A DNA stretch of 64,000 nt from Cohnella herbarum. Its GTDB lineage: Bacteria; Bacillota; Bacilli; Paenibacillales; Paenibacillaceae. Positions 1 through 9,116 of the stretch are shown here, in pieces; within the stretch, counting starts at the first letter, position 1; every line of letters starts with the position of its first letter. A program made the translations under genes and the position numbers. The notes under the pieces were generated by a model. The model saw nothing but the letters and a program-made list of their open reading frames with translations. It made no database searches and had not been told where the DNA came from. The stretch is taken from NCBI RefSeq assembly GCF_012849095.1, contig NZ_CP051680.1, forward strand, positions 3,312,501 through 3,376,500, read 5' to 3'.

Positions 1-191
1 CCACCGCGCTAACGGCGACTTTTATAATATACCACAGTTCGTACTATCAATGCAAGCACTTTTTTTAATTTCTTTTTGCATCGTTTGTTTTCGCTGTGTC
101 CGCATCCTATAGCATTTTCAGCGGCGAGATATAATTTATCACAGAAAGATGTGCCCAGTCAACCGTTTTTTCGACATTTTTTGAATTGATC
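1..191. other. Non-coding stretch at the window edge
   Basis: No convincing gene is seen here. The stretch is AT-rich with T-runs and follows the stop of the leftward gene at 192, so it probably holds the 3' end of that transcript and control sequence of a gene outside the window. No clear hairpin terminator was found. Confidence 0.4.
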
Positions 192-1088
192 TTATTTACT
201 TAAAGAAGCCGTATATCTTAGCTCCAATAATCCGTTTAAACCGTACCGTGATGGCTTCGCAACTTCCCGAATACAACCGCGACTCACAAGCTTCTGCAGT
301 AGAACGGATAGCTCCAACGACAACCCCGCAAGATCGGGATGCTGCAGCAGTTCGGACGGTGCCCACGACTCGCTTCGACTTTCGATAAGACGGATGAGCA
401 ACGAACAGGAAGACGCCATTTTGTTAAGCATGGAAAATTCGCAAGCCAGCAGCACGAGTTGCACTCTTTGTTCCAGCGTCTCTCCGCTTGTCGTTAATTC
501 TTCGAATAGCTTATAGATCCCAGGATTAACTCTGCGCATTTGCTCCCACACTGTCAGTTCCGGATGCATCCCCTCTTCTACTAACGCAATGTGCGCCCAA
601 TAGTGCAGCGAAGCTAACACATTAGAATAGGCATCTAACACTTGGCCATCTCTTAGATCTTGTTTCGCTTGCAAATAGGAACGAACGAATTGCGAAAACT
701 CGCTCAGCAGCTTCTGCTCGCGAATTAGCGGAGACCATTCCATCAATCGTTCGCGCAAGTTAGTCAGATAGTTATCGCGATCGATCAAGATCTCGCCCTG
801 AACGAGCCAGTAGATAACGTTACGATTCGGACTGTTGACGATCCAGCGCTCCAGCTTATCCGGTGTTACCCTTCTTACTTGGATACGCGCGTCTCTCCAA
901 ATCCAATGTTCAGTTTCCTTGTCGTGATTAGATACGGTCGTTACGATTAAAGCCAATCGATCCATACCGTCGATAAGCGGTTGATACGAAAATGGATTCG
1001 CCACGAGCAGAAGACTGACCAATCCTTCTTCTTGGCCCAACCTTTCTAAATAGAAGGCCCTATTGTCCATTGTAGACACCTCATTCAC
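192..1088 (-). CDS. ygxA: YgxA-like nucleotidyltransferase-fold protein
   Basis: The product is a 298-residue soluble protein resembling the Bacillus YgxA family (nucleotidyltransferase-like, substrate unknown). No signal peptide or membrane segment is visible. It starts MNEVSTMDN after an AAGGATG-like ribosome site; an internal ATG six codons later also has a GAGG site, so the true start could be either. The main support is context: in Bacillus subtilis ygxA and ygzB lie next to perR, and here a YgzB homologue is divergent at 1283 and perR follows at 3811. The conserved catalytic residues of a true nucleotidyltransferase cannot be assigned from reading alone, so the biochemical role stays open. 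Confidence 0.7.
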   Translation of the reverse strand: MNEVSTMDNRAFYLERLGQEEGLVSLLLVANPFSYQPLIDGMDRLALIVTTVSNHDKETEHWIWRDARIQVRRVTPDKLERWIVNSPNRNVIYWLVQGEILIDRDNYLTNLRERLMEWSPLIREQKLLSEFSQFVRSYLQAKQDLRDGQVLDAYSNVLASLHYWAHIALVEEGMHPELTVWEQMRRVNPGIYKLFEELTTSGETLEQRVQLVLLACEFSMLNKMASSCSLLIRLIESRSESWAPSELLQHPDLAGLSLELSVLLQKLVSRGCIREVAKPSRYGLNGLLELRYTASLSK

Positions 1089-1282
1089 ATCCTTATCGGC
1101 GTTACAGACCTCGTTTGAACCTCATATGGTGGTCTGCGCACAAAATGTGAGCTATAATTAATTTTACGAGTATGGTCTAGTTCTACAACATAAGCCCTGT
1201 TTCCTGCTAACGTTCAGGATCGGAGCTAAAGGCGTGAAAAGAAACCTACCTATAACGTTTAATTAAGACGGGAGACTACAAC

Positions 1283-1672
1283 ATGAAATGGAAAGCCAGC
1301 AAAATATCAACATTGCGTACTTGGGCACTGTTGCTCGTATTCGTCGGCATGGGAGTTATGGTCTTCGGAACAAGCGGAATTCTCTTGTTCGGAGAAGTCG
1401 GAAAAATCATTGCCGCGATATTCATGGTTCTCGGGATAATCAGTTGCTTCATAAGCATGGGAATCTATTTCTGGGTCGGAATGTTATCCACTAGCGCGCC
1501 CGTCATCGACTGCCCGGAATGCGGTAAACGCACGAAAATGTTAGGTGCGACGGATCGATGCATGTATTGCCATACGATACTAACGGTCGATGCGGAGAAA
1601 GCAACCGAAGGAGCCGAGCACTTAACCAAATCCGGCAACGCTTCGGATGCCCCATTGCCCACTCAAACCTAA
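1283..1672 (+). CDS. ygzB: UPF0295 membrane protein YgzB
   Basis: This 129-residue protein has two transmembrane segments (about residues 12-31 and 38-62) followed by a small cytoplasmic zinc-ribbon-like motif, CPECGK followed by CMYC. That order, and the YFWVGMLST stretch before the cysteines, match Bacillus YgzB (UPF0295). Function is unknown. It is divergent from ygxA and close to perR, as in Bacillus. The start has a GGGAG ribosome site. The C-terminal tail of about 25 residues is polar and poorly conserved. Confidence 0.85.
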   Translation: MKWKASKISTLRTWALLLVFVGMGVMVFGTSGILLFGEVGKIIAAIFMVLGIISCFISMGIYFWVGMLSTSAPVIDCPECGKRTKMLGATDRCMYCHTILTVDAEKATEGAEHLTKSGNASDAPLPTQT

Positions 1673-1698
1673 CACACTAACGCAAAAGAACATAAGCT

Positions 1699-1745
1699 TA
1701 AACGTACCCCCGCCATCCCTCAGGACGGTGGGGGTACGTTTATAC
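1699..1745 (+). terminator. Hairpin terminator after ygzB
   Basis: A near-perfect inverted repeat (AACGTACCCCC ... GGGGGTACGTT, with CCGCC/GGTGG continuing the stem) lies 29 bases after the ygzB stop. It is also one copy of a dispersed REP-like hairpin found at 3659 and 40165. Confidence 0.7.
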
Positions 1746-1748
1746 AAC

Positions 1749-1790
1749 AAACCTCCGAGCACTGAAGCAAGCCAGCTCGGAGGTTTTCAT
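1749..1790. terminator. Bidirectional terminator between ygzB and the GH18 gene
   Basis: The stem AACCTCCGAGC / GCTCGGAGGTT is followed by TTTCATT on the plus strand and by TTTGTTG on the minus strand, so it can end transcripts from both convergent genes. Confidence 0.8.
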
Positions 1791-1802
1791 TGATTAACGT
1801 GG

Positions 1803-3542
1803 TTATGGACGACTCTGCAGCGTCTTATCCAGCGCCGCCCAAACATCTTTAGACTCGAAGCCTCGTCTCCATGAAGCAATTCCAGCTAGCTCGTATTTTT
1901 TAGCTAGCTCGGCGCGAGCTTGTATGGAAGCGGCATTCTCAATCCAGATCTTCTTAGTGAGTTTTCCTTCTTTGAATTCAACGTAGCTTTGACCCGTTTC
2001 TTCGGAATACGCAGGCTTAAGCCCCTTCTCTTTAATCAGCTCCTGGACGGCATTCATGCTCATCGTTTTAGACGAAACCTTGTCGCCGTCTTTACCGTCA
2101 GGATCTTCCGTCCAAATTCTCGTATAAAAAGGAACGCCTAAAATCAGCTTGCCCGACGGCACTCCGTCCTCTTCCAAAATACGTTTAATCGCGCTCTCGA
2201 CCCAAGGAAGCGAGGATACCGATCCCGCTACCGGGCTCGACGCCCAGTGTTCGTCATAAGCCATGATCATCATAAAGTCTACGATGGAGCCTAACCGTTC
2301 GCGATCCAAGAAGACCGACCACATCTCGCTATTGGATTTCGGGGTCACGTCTATAGATACGACTAGATTTTGTTCGTGCATGAGCGGGGTCATCTCTCTC
2401 ATAAACTGCACTAAGTTATCCTTGTCTTTCGTATAAACGTTCTCGAAATCGATGTTGATCCCTTGTAACTTAAACGTCTTCGCATAAGCCAACATCTGCT
2501 GAATCATCGCAAACCGCGTTTCATAAGAAGCAAGCGCCTCATGCGTACGATCCGGTTCGAATCCGTTGCTGAAGAGCCCCCACACTTGAATGCCTTTTGC
2601 CTTGGCCCAAGCGGAATAGCCGGCATCCGCGTTGCTGCGAATATTCCCCTTGCCGTCCATTAACTCGAACCATGACGGGCTGACTACGTTAACTCCGGGA
2701 AGTTCTCCGATTTTGTCCGTATCCGGATTCGCGGAGTATACCGCCTCCCACGTCAGATTAATACGTTGGCCTACCCCTTTCCAAGCTACGAAAGGCTCTT
2801 CGGAAGCGACATCCGATGGAATGGTCTCCACGGCAAGCAAACTAACTCCGCCTTTGGTCACATATCCAATATGGCCGGATTGCGACTGAACTTTGTACCA
2901 GCCATCCTCTTCGCCCCATATCCGTAAATTCGCTCCCGCAAGCAAATCTTCTACGATCGCATAGGATTTATCCGGGCCTTCCCGAAGCTTGATTCCTTTG
3001 TCGGTCTTCTCCGGTACTCCGGCATGCTGAATGGCTTCACCGGATCTGAACAGGGATACGATACCGGTAGATTCCCCGATCTCCGTCTTCACGCCGAATA
3101 ATTCCGTAAGCGGAGCAATCGGTAAATACAGAATACCGTCCACTTTTTTCGCGGCGAAACGCATCGAAAACGGTTTGCGATTTAACGTCGCGTCTAATTC
3201 GCCCGTCTTGAAATGCAACACTTTCGTCTCCGTCGTCAGCACGATCGTTTCCGTCTTTTCCTCGTAATGCACTCCGTCCCCTACTAACAGTTGGGCGGTC
3301 GATAGAGGAATTAACAACCCCTCTTTCTTTCCTTGCGCATAAGCATTCGTCCATTTTCCATCGACCATTACGGGAAAAGGGTTCGAAGTATATTCGGGCT
3401 TAATATAAGAGGTATTCGCCGAATGAGATGATTTCCACCACATGACGGCAACAGCCGCTACTACGAAGAGCAGCAAGAAGAACATCCATCCTCCGGATTT
3501 TTTGCGCGAACGTCGCGGTCCGGTCGTTAATTCGGTATTCAA
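1803..3542 (-). CDS. Membrane-anchored GH18 protein with stalk and SH3 domains
   Basis: The 579-residue protein has a short basic cytoplasmic tail, one transmembrane anchor (about 19-36), a copper-amine-oxidase-N-type stalk domain (about 50-170), a bacterial SH3 domain (about 180-235) and a C-terminal glycoside hydrolase family 18 barrel (about 250-575). The barrel carries the family signature around GINIDFEN, where the Glu is the expected acid catalyst, and later MAYD. Related proteins act on peptidoglycan or in spore and cell-wall remodelling; the substrate here is inferred. The start appears to be TTG (MNTELTTG), with a GGAG site 11 bases upstream. It lies between ygzB and perR, which are closer together in Bacillus, so it may be a lineage insertion. 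Confidence 0.82.
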   Translation of the reverse strand: MNTELTTGPRRSRKKSGGWMFFLLLFVVAAVAVMWWKSSHSANTSYIKPEYTSNPFPVMVDGKWTNAYAQGKKEGLLIPLSTAQLLVGDGVHYEEKTETIVLTTETKVLHFKTGELDATLNRKPFSMRFAAKKVDGILYLPIAPLTELFGVKTEIGESTGIVSLFRSGEAIQHAGVPEKTDKGIKLREGPDKSYAIVEDLLAGANLRIWGEEDGWYKVQSQSGHIGYVTKGGVSLLAVETIPSDVASEEPFVAWKGVGQRINLTWEAVYSANPDTDKIGELPGVNVVSPSWFELMDGKGNIRSNADAGYSAWAKAKGIQVWGLFSNGFEPDRTHEALASYETRFAMIQQMLAYAKTFKLQGINIDFENVYTKDKDNLVQFMREMTPLMHEQNLVVSIDVTPKSNSEMWSVFLDRERLGSIVDFMMIMAYDEHWASSPVAGSVSSLPWVESAIKRILEEDGVPSGKLILGVPFYTRIWTEDPDGKDGDKVSSKTMSMNAVQELIKEKGLKPAYSEETGQSYVEFKEGKLTKKIWIENAASIQARAELAKKYELAGIASWRRGFESKDVWAALDKTLQSRP

Positions 3543-3658
3543 ATCCTTTCACTCTCCGTTTCTGCCGATCTTGGTGCATCGCTTGTCCTCTTACAGAAGA
3601 ACGATCCTCCGGATCGAAAGGTTGCTAGGTTTCAATTGCCGGATCCCCGGCGAACAAG

Positions 3659-3705
3659 CATAAACGGCTTCCGCCGTCCTTTGGGATGGCAGAGGAACGT
3701 TTATG
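3659..3705. repeat. REP-like dispersed hairpin copy
   Basis: Outer arms CATAAACG / CGTTTATG enclose a core (GGCTTCCGCCGTCCT ... GGATGGCAGAGG) that is the reverse complement of the core at 1701-1741. A third related copy lies at 40165-40210. It sits upstream of the leftward GH18 gene and has no T-run, so it is probably not a terminator. Confidence 0.55.
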
Positions 3706-3755
3706 TCGGAGGTGATTCAGTATTGAATGTCATGAAACATATAAATTCTGAATCA

Positions 3756-3793
3756 CTTAAAAAGCACGCTAAGGCGTTTCTCCCCAGCGTGCT
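3756..3793 (-). terminator. perR terminator
   Basis: On the minus strand the stem AGCACGCT / AGCGTGCT is followed by TTTTTAA, 18 bases after the perR stop codon. Confidence 0.85.
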
Positions 3794-3810
3794 CTATGAT
3801 GAATCATAAG

Positions 3811-4242
3811 TTAAGAATGCATGCCTTTGCATGTCGGACAAAGCCCGTATATTTCCAGACGATGACCAAAAATGCTAAATCCCGTCGAAGCCTCCGCCGC
3901 CCGTTCCACTTCCTTAACCGGAGGGTGATCGAAATCGACTATCGTACCGCATTTCGTACAAGTCACGTGATAATGGTCCGACATATCCGCATCGAAACGA
4001 CTGGAATCATCTCCGTAAGTCAGTTCGCGAACAAGTCCGGCCTCTACGAATACTTTCAGATTGTTATAAACCGTTGCAACGCTCAAGCTCGGATACTGAG
4101 GAGAGAGCGCCCGAAAGATATCGTCAGCCGTCGGATGCGTGAACGAATCCATGAGATAATGCAGTATGGCGTACCGTTGCGGAGTCATCCGGACACCGCC
4201 GGATTTGAGCTGGTCCACGGCATGCTCGACCTTGGAGTCCAT
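3811..4242 (-). CDS. perR: Peroxide-sensing Fur-family repressor PerR
   Basis: This 143-residue protein is a metal-dependent repressor of peroxide-defence genes. The N-terminal winged helix includes MTPQRYAIL and SVATVYNNL. The regulatory metal ligands of Bacillus PerR are all visible as His36, Asp84, His90, His92 and Asp103; Asp at the last position is typical of PerR rather than Fur, which has Glu. The structural zinc cysteines are CTKC (95/98) and CPTC near the C-terminus. The start has an AAAGG site. A possible Per-box-like inverted repeat lies just upstream at 4274-4302, consistent with autoregulation. Confidence 0.93.
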   Translation of the reverse strand: MDSKVEHAVDQLKSGGVRMTPQRYAILHYLMDSFTHPTADDIFRALSPQYPSLSVATVYNNLKVFVEAGLVRELTYGDDSSRFDADMSDHYHVTCTKCGTIVDFDHPPVKEVERAAEASTGFSIFGHRLEIYGLCPTCKGMHS

Positions 4243-4273
4243 GCTCTCACAGCCTTTCGTATAACGTCAGCGC

Positions 4274-4302
4274 GTAGAATAAATTGATTACCTATATTCT
4301 AC
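4274..4302. promoter_or_regulatory. Candidate Per-box-like operator upstream of perR
   Basis: GTAGAATA (4274-4281) and TATTCTAC (4295-4302) form a perfect inverted repeat with a 13-base AT-rich spacer, 32 bases upstream of the perR start. Each arm resembles half of the Per box consensus (TTAGAAT-N-ATTCTAA), but the spacing is wider than a single box, so it may be two overlapping degenerate boxes. Confidence 0.45.
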
Positions 4303-4365
4303 GTTTCGTATCCGACGATTGTCAATGGAATATCCATCCCTACCGATCCGCACCGGAAAACGGAG

Positions 4366-5061
4366 CTAATTGCCTTTACGTTGATGACCGCGGGATTCCC
4401 AGAACCACAGCGCCACTCCGGCCGCTATTAGTACAACCGCGCCAAACATGGAGCCGGCGGAATTAAATAACCTGTGCGTCCAATCCGTTCCCGACATAAG
4501 CAGGAAAACGACTCCCGCTCCGGCTAGCAATACGACTCCGATGGGAGGCAAGCCGCGGCCTTCGGTAGGCGGTTGAGGAGAAGACGATGACATCTGAGGA
4601 GCCGACGGAACGAATCCGCTCCCTGCCCAACCGCCGCCAAAGCCGCCGAGGGTTCCCATAGAATCATTGCGTTCGTTCACGGCATCCGTGCTTTGGATCG
4701 CATCGAACAGATTATAGAAGTAAATGATTGGCATCAGTAAGCTAAGCAACACGATAGATAATACGTTGTCTATCTCCATAGAGGCGAACACGATGGCCGT
4801 AATATCGAGCGCGACAAGCAACATAAGAACGATGCCTTTTACCATCAACCCTAAATACATATGCCCGATTCCCGGAACTAGAAACGCTAACAATCCGGCG
4901 ACCCACTTGCTTTTTTTACCTTTCCGCTGCTGACTGCTTACCGGATAACCATTAGGGCCGTAACCCGCCCATTGCTCCTGTTGCTGAACGCGTTCAGCGT
5001 CAGGACTTGGAGGCAGCGGTACCTCGTTCATATTTTGACTCCAATCCTCCGACTCCTTCAT
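4366..5061 (-). CDS. TM2-like multi-pass membrane protein
   Basis: This 231-residue protein has a polar Pro/Gln-rich N-terminus, then two or three hydrophobic segments (about 54-115) including a VPGIGHMYLG motif of the kind seen in TM2/DUF5683 proteins, a Gly/Ser/Pro-rich linker, and two C-terminal transmembrane segments (about 175-222). Function is unknown. The start has a GGAGG site seven bases upstream. It is a single gene between perR and the acetyltransferase gene. Confidence 0.7.
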   Translation of the reverse strand: MKESEDWSQNMNEVPLPPSPDAERVQQQEQWAGYGPNGYPVSSQQRKGKKSKWVAGLLAFLVPGIGHMYLGLMVKGIVLMLLVALDITAIVFASMEIDNVLSIVLLSLLMPIIYFYNLFDAIQSTDAVNERNDSMGTLGGFGGGWAGSGFVPSAPQMSSSSPQPPTEGRGLPPIGVVLLAGAGVVFLLMSGTDWTHRLFNSAGSMFGAVVLIAAGVALWFWESRGHQRKGN

Positions 5062-5205
5062 TCCAATACCTCCATCTCCAATATTCCGCCTACGCCGATA
5101 ATATCATCGATTCATTTTCGTTATTGTAACATGCTGGAATTTGACCTTACAATGGTTTGCGGACGGGGGGTAAACCTAGGCTGAAGTCGGAGTTGACAAA
5201 TCTAT

Positions 5206-5676
5206 TTAATTCCCTCGGGGTTTACGAACCAGCCGAACCATTTCAATGCCCGGGATGGGTTTGAAGGTATCGTGGCGAGCAAAACCGAAACGTTCATATA
5301 ACGCAATGGCCGGGAGATTCCGAATTTCCGCCGTTACGGAACAGGTCGCGGAATGCGGCAGCTCCCTTAATAAATGCTCCAATAACGCGCCCCCTATACC
5401 TCGACGCATATGTTCCGGATGTACCATGAGCCTGCAAATCGAATATTTGCCTAATCGATCTCGCTCGAACGAGACGGCGCCAAGCAGTTCCCCTTCGGCA
5501 TCCATATAGCCAAGAAAAGTTTCTTCGCAAGCCTGCAACGTTTGAACCGTATCCTGAAGCGGCGGCAGATCCGAAACTCCTATCAATTGCGCCTCGATCC
5601 GATAGGCCGAATGTTGTAAAGCCCATACCTCTTCCGCGATATCTCGTCGCTTGATATTCACTGCGTTAATGGACAT
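5206..5676 (-). CDS. GNAT-family N-acetyltransferase
   Basis: The product (156 residues from the chosen ATG) shows the GNAT acetyl-CoA binding motif, MVHPEHMRRGIGGALLEHLL, and the following strand with ALYERFGF. It should transfer an acetyl group from acetyl-CoA to an unknown amine. The start MSINAVNI is preferred because AAAGGAGAGG lies just upstream; an ATG 16 codons earlier lacks such a site and would lie in the gat terminator hairpin. Confidence 0.82.
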   Translation of the reverse strand: MSINAVNIKRRDIAEEVWALQHSAYRIEAQLIGVSDLPPLQDTVQTLQACEETFLGYMDAEGELLGAVSFERDRLGKYSICRLMVHPEHMRRGIGGALLEHLLRELPHSATCSVTAEIRNLPAIALYERFGFARHDTFKPIPGIEMVRLVRKPRGN

Positions 5677-5703
5677 AACAGCCTCTCCTTTGACTCGATA
5701 AGT

Positions 5704-5743
5704 AACAAAACGACAAATCCGCAACTAAGCGAATTTGTCGTTT
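5704..5743 (-). terminator. gatCAB operon terminator
   Basis: On the minus strand, ACGACAAATTCGC pairs with GCGGATTTGTCGT and is followed by TTTTG, 12 bases after the gatB stop. Confidence 0.8.
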
Positions 5744-5753
5744 ACTCTGTTAT

Positions 5754-7187
5754 TTATGCGTTCAATCGTTCGATCAACATCTTGTTTACGAGACCCGGAT
5801 TCGCTTTCCCCTTCGTTTCCTTCATGATTTGGCCGACAAGGAAACCTATGGCCTTCTCCTTGCCGTTGCGGAAATCTTCGACGGATTGCGGGTTAGCCGC
5901 GATAACGGCGTCAACGATCGACAAAATCGCACCTTCGTCGCTAATCTGCACGAGACCTTGCTCTTCGACGATTTGTTGCGGCGATTTCCCGGTTTCGATC
6001 ATGCCTTTGAACACGGTTTTGGCAATTTTCGTGCTGATCGTACCTTTTTCGATTAATTGAATCATTTCGCCTAAGCCTTGTCCGGTAATCTTGACTTCGC
6101 CGAGTTCCAAGTTGTTGGCATTCAAATAGCCGAGCAAGTCTCCCATGATCCAGTTGGCGGATGCCTTTGCATCGCTAGTGTGCTTAAGGCTTTCCTCGAA
6201 GAAATCCGCAAGTTTCATCGAAGCGGTCAGAACGCCGGCATCGTACGACGATAGGCCGTACTCCTGCATATATCGCGCTTGCCTTGCGTCCGGAAGCTCC
6301 GGAATCGAAGCTTGCACGCGAGCTTTCCACTCCGCGTCGATATGCAGCCGAACAAGATCCGGATCCGGAAAATAACGATAGTCGTGCGCTTCTTCTTTAC
6401 CTCGCATGCTGATCGTTTTACCTTGCGCTTCGTCCCAACGGCGCGTCTCTTGCACGACGGTGCCGCCACTATCGAGCACGTCCGCCTGACGAAGTTCCTC
6501 GTACTCCAAACCGCGCTGAACGCCGCGGAAGGAGTTCATGTTCTTCAATTCGGCACGGGTTCCGAATTTCTCTTGCCCATACGGACGGATACTAATATTC
6601 GCATCGCAACGAAGGCTTCCTTCCTCCATTTTCACGTCGGAAACGTCGCAATATTGCATGATCGCCCTTAACTTCTCCAAATAAGCTTTCGCTTCTTCCG
6701 GAGAACGGATGTCGGGCTCGGAGACGATCTCCACGAGCGGAGTGCCTACTCGGTTCAAATCGACCAAGGAGCCGAAGCCTCCGTCCATATGCGTAAGTTT
6801 GCCGGCGTCCTCTTCCAGATGAAGGCGAGTGATGCCGATCCGTTTCGTCTTGCCGTTCACCTCGATGTCGATCCAGCCATTCTGGCCGATCGGTTGATCG
6901 AATTGCGAAATTTGATACGCCTTGGGCGAATCGGGATAAAAATAGTTTTTACGGTCGAACTTACACCATTCCGCGATTTCGCAGTTGATCGCCATTGCGG
7001 CTTTCATCGCGTATTCTACCGCTTGACGGTTAAGAACAGGCAGTACTCCCGGATGGCCTAAGCATACCGGGCAAGTGTGAGTATTAGGCGGAGCGCCGAA
7101 AGAAGTCGAGCAACCGCAGAAAATTTTCGAATTCGTATGCAGTTCGACGTGAACTTCTAGACCGACGACCGTTTCATATTTGGACAT
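5754..7187 (-). CDS. gatB: Asp/Glu-tRNA amidotransferase subunit B
   Basis: The 477-residue GatB is the kinase and tRNA-binding subunit of GatCAB, which converts Glu-tRNA(Gln) and, where needed, Asp-tRNA(Asn) to the amidated forms. It begins [13 protein letters not shown], carries the zinc-site cysteines FCGCSTSF and CPVCLGHPG, and contains the conserved [13 protein letters not shown] and [18 protein letters not shown] blocks. The C-terminal YqeY-like tail domain runs from about residue 330. Length is normal. It is the last gene of gatC-gatA-gatB, 12 bases after gatA, with a GAGGAG site, and is followed by a terminator. Confidence 0.97.
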   Translation of the reverse strand: MSKYETVVGLEVHVELHTNSKIFCGCSTSFGAPPNTHTCPVCLGHPGVLPVLNRQAVEYAMKAAMAINCEIAEWCKFDRKNYFYPDSPKAYQISQFDQPIGQNGWIDIEVNGKTKRIGITRLHLEEDAGKLTHMDGGFGSLVDLNRVGTPLVEIVSEPDIRSPEEAKAYLEKLRAIMQYCDVSDVKMEEGSLRCDANISIRPYGQEKFGTRAELKNMNSFRGVQRGLEYEELRQADVLDSGGTVVQETRRWDEAQGKTISMRGKEEAHDYRYFPDPDLVRLHIDAEWKARVQASIPELPDARQARYMQEYGLSSYDAGVLTASMKLADFFEESLKHTSDAKASANWIMGDLLGYLNANNLELGEVKITGQGLGEMIQLIEKGTISTKIAKTVFKGMIETGKSPQQIVEEQGLVQISDEGAILSIVDAVIAANPQSVEDFRNGKEKAIGFLVGQIMKETKGKANPGLVNKMLIERLNA

Positions 7188-7199
7188 GTTGTGCTCCTC

Positions 7200-8660
7200 C
7201 TAAGACAGTGCCGGACGCAGGTCATGAAACCCGGTTTGGCTTTCGAATGCGTGCGCGGCTTTCAGTACCGTCGATTCGTCGAACGGCTTGCCGATGATCT
7301 GTAAACCGACCGGCAATCCGTCCGCCGTTCCGCAAGGAATGCTGATCGCCGGTACACCCGCCAAGCTGACGGGAATCGTGCAAATATCGTTCAAATACAT
7401 CGTAAGCGGATCCCCGACTTGTTCGCCCAGCTTGAAAGCCGGAGTAGGAGCCGTCGGTCCGATAATCAAGTCGAATTTCTCGAACGCTTGATCGAAATCT
7501 TGCTTGATCAACGTACGAACTTGCTGAGCCTTCTTATAATAAGCGTCATAATAACCCGAGCTTAACGCATAAGTACCTAACATGATCCTACGTTTCACTT
7601 CCGGTCCGAAGCCTTCGCTGCGGGAGCGACGGTACAGATCGATGAGATTAGCCGGATTGTCGGCCCGAACTCCGTACCGGACGCCGTCGAAACGGGCCAG
7701 ATTGGAGGACGCTTCGGAAGAAGCCAGCAAATAATAGGTGGCGACGGCGTATTCGGTATGCGGCAGGGAAACTTCCTCCCAAACGGCGCCCATCGCTTCG
7801 AACACCTTCAATGCCTCCAGCACGCGTTCCTTCACTTGCGGATCGATGCCTTGACCTAGATATTCTTTAGGTACGCCGATTCGCAAGCCTTTAACATCCC
7901 CGGTCAATGCCGACAAATAATCGGGGATTTCCACGTTAGCCGAAGTGGTATCGCGTCCGTCATGACCCGCGATCGCTTGAAGTACGTAAGCGGAATCCTC
8001 TACGTTCTTCGTAATCGGGCCGATCTGATCGAGCGACGAAGCGAACGCGACTAGTCCGAACCGCGAAACGAGGCCATAAGTCGGTTTAAACCCGACTACG
8101 CCGCAATAAGCCGCAGGCTGGCGAATCGAGCCGCCCGTGTCGGAACCTAACGTGAAATACACTTGTCCGGCAGCGACGGCCGCCGCGGAACCGCCGCTGG
8201 AACCGCCGGGGACGCGTTCCAAATCCCATGGATTGCGAACAGGATGGTAAGCGGAGTTCTCATTGGAACCGCCCATCGCGAACTCGTCCATATTCAGCTT
8301 GCCGATCGTTACGGATTGCGCGGCGCGCAGTTTGGTGACAACCGCGGCATCGTAGATCGGATCGTGGTTGCCTAGGAACTTACTGCCGCAAGTCGTACGC
8401 AACCCTTCCGTTACGATGTTATCCTTGATTCCGGCAGGCACGCCGAATAATAGTCCGCGTTCTCCGCCAGCCGCGAGTTGAGCATCGAGTGACTGAGCCT
8501 CTTTACGCGCGCCCTCTTCATTTAAAGCAAGGAAAGCGCCAATCTTGTCGTCCGTATCGGAAATCCGTTTAATGGAATGCTCCACCAGTTCGGCAACGGA
8601 TAATTGTTTATTTTGAAGACGATTATGTAGTTCCGCCAATCTCAAGTCGAAAACCGACAT
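7200..8660 (-). CDS. gatA: Asp/Glu-tRNA amidotransferase subunit A
   Basis: The 486-residue GatA is the glutaminase subunit of GatCAB and belongs to the amidase-signature family. It shows the Gly/Ser-rich amidase core [14 protein letters not shown] with the Ser-cisSer-Lys triad elements (PAGIKDN for the Lys; [10 protein letters not shown] for the Ser pair). Ammonia released from glutamine is channelled to GatB. Length is normal. The start has GGAGGAGC upstream. It is transcribed between gatC and gatB. Confidence 0.97.
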   Translation of the reverse strand: MSVFDLRLAELHNRLQNKQLSVAELVEHSIKRISDTDDKIGAFLALNEEGARKEAQSLDAQLAAGGERGLLFGVPAGIKDNIVTEGLRTTCGSKFLGNHDPIYDAAVVTKLRAAQSVTIGKLNMDEFAMGGSNENSAYHPVRNPWDLERVPGGSSGGSAAAVAAGQVYFTLGSDTGGSIRQPAAYCGVVGFKPTYGLVSRFGLVAFASSLDQIGPITKNVEDSAYVLQAIAGHDGRDTTSANVEIPDYLSALTGDVKGLRIGVPKEYLGQGIDPQVKERVLEALKVFEAMGAVWEEVSLPHTEYAVATYYLLASSEASSNLARFDGVRYGVRADNPANLIDLYRRSRSEGFGPEVKRRIMLGTYALSSGYYDAYYKKAQQVRTLIKQDFDQAFEKFDLIIGPTAPTPAFKLGEQVGDPLTMYLNDICTIPVSLAGVPAISIPCGTADGLPVGLQIIGKPFDESTVLKAAHAFESQTGFHDLRPALS

Positions 8661-8679
8661 GCTAAGCTCCTCCTAATCT

Positions 8680-8967
8680 TTATTCCAGAACCGCAGGCAC
8701 TTTGAATTGCCCATCCTCTTCCTCCGGCGCGTTGAGAAGTACTTTCTCGATCGGCCAAGAAGGTTTAACGACATCTTCCCTCATCACATTAGCGAGAGGC
8801 AGTACGTGACTGGTCGGCTCGATGCCGTCCGTATTTAATTGGTTCAGCTTCTCCGCGTATTTCAATATGGCGTTCAATTGTCCCGCGAATTGTTCCTTCT
8901 CCGCATCGGACAGCTCCAGACGCGCCAAATTGGCAACATGTTCGACTTCTTTGATCGTGATGCTCAT
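8680..8967 (-). CDS. gatC: Asp/Glu-tRNA amidotransferase subunit C
   Basis: The 95-residue GatC wraps around the GatA-GatB interface and stabilises the complex. The sequence has the family features VEHVANLARLELSDAE near the N-terminus and PTSHVLPLANVMREDV in the middle. It is the first gene of the operon, has an AAGGAGGG site, and lies behind the promoter at 9013-9041. Confidence 0.96.
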   Translation of the reverse strand: MSITIKEVEHVANLARLELSDAEKEQFAGQLNAILKYAEKLNQLNTDGIEPTSHVLPLANVMREDVVKPSWPIEKVLLNAPEEEDGQFKVPAVLE

Positions 8968-9012
8968 GCTTGTATAACCCTCCTTATTTCCGCATATCCG
9001 CTCATTCTTTTC

Positions 9013-9041
9013 ATTATATCGGACAAACTAAGGGAACTCAA
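9013..9041 (-). promoter_or_regulatory. Sigma-A promoter of gatCAB
   Basis: On the minus strand TTGAGT (9041-9036), a 17-base spacer and a perfect TATAAT (9018-9013) precede gatC by 46 bases. Spacing and -10 are ideal for the housekeeping sigma factor. Confidence 0.8.
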
Positions 9042-9116
9042 TGACGGGAAAATGCTTTACGACTCCGTAAAACGGGTAAAATAATACAAACGTTTCCGCG
9101 GCAAAGGAGGACTATG

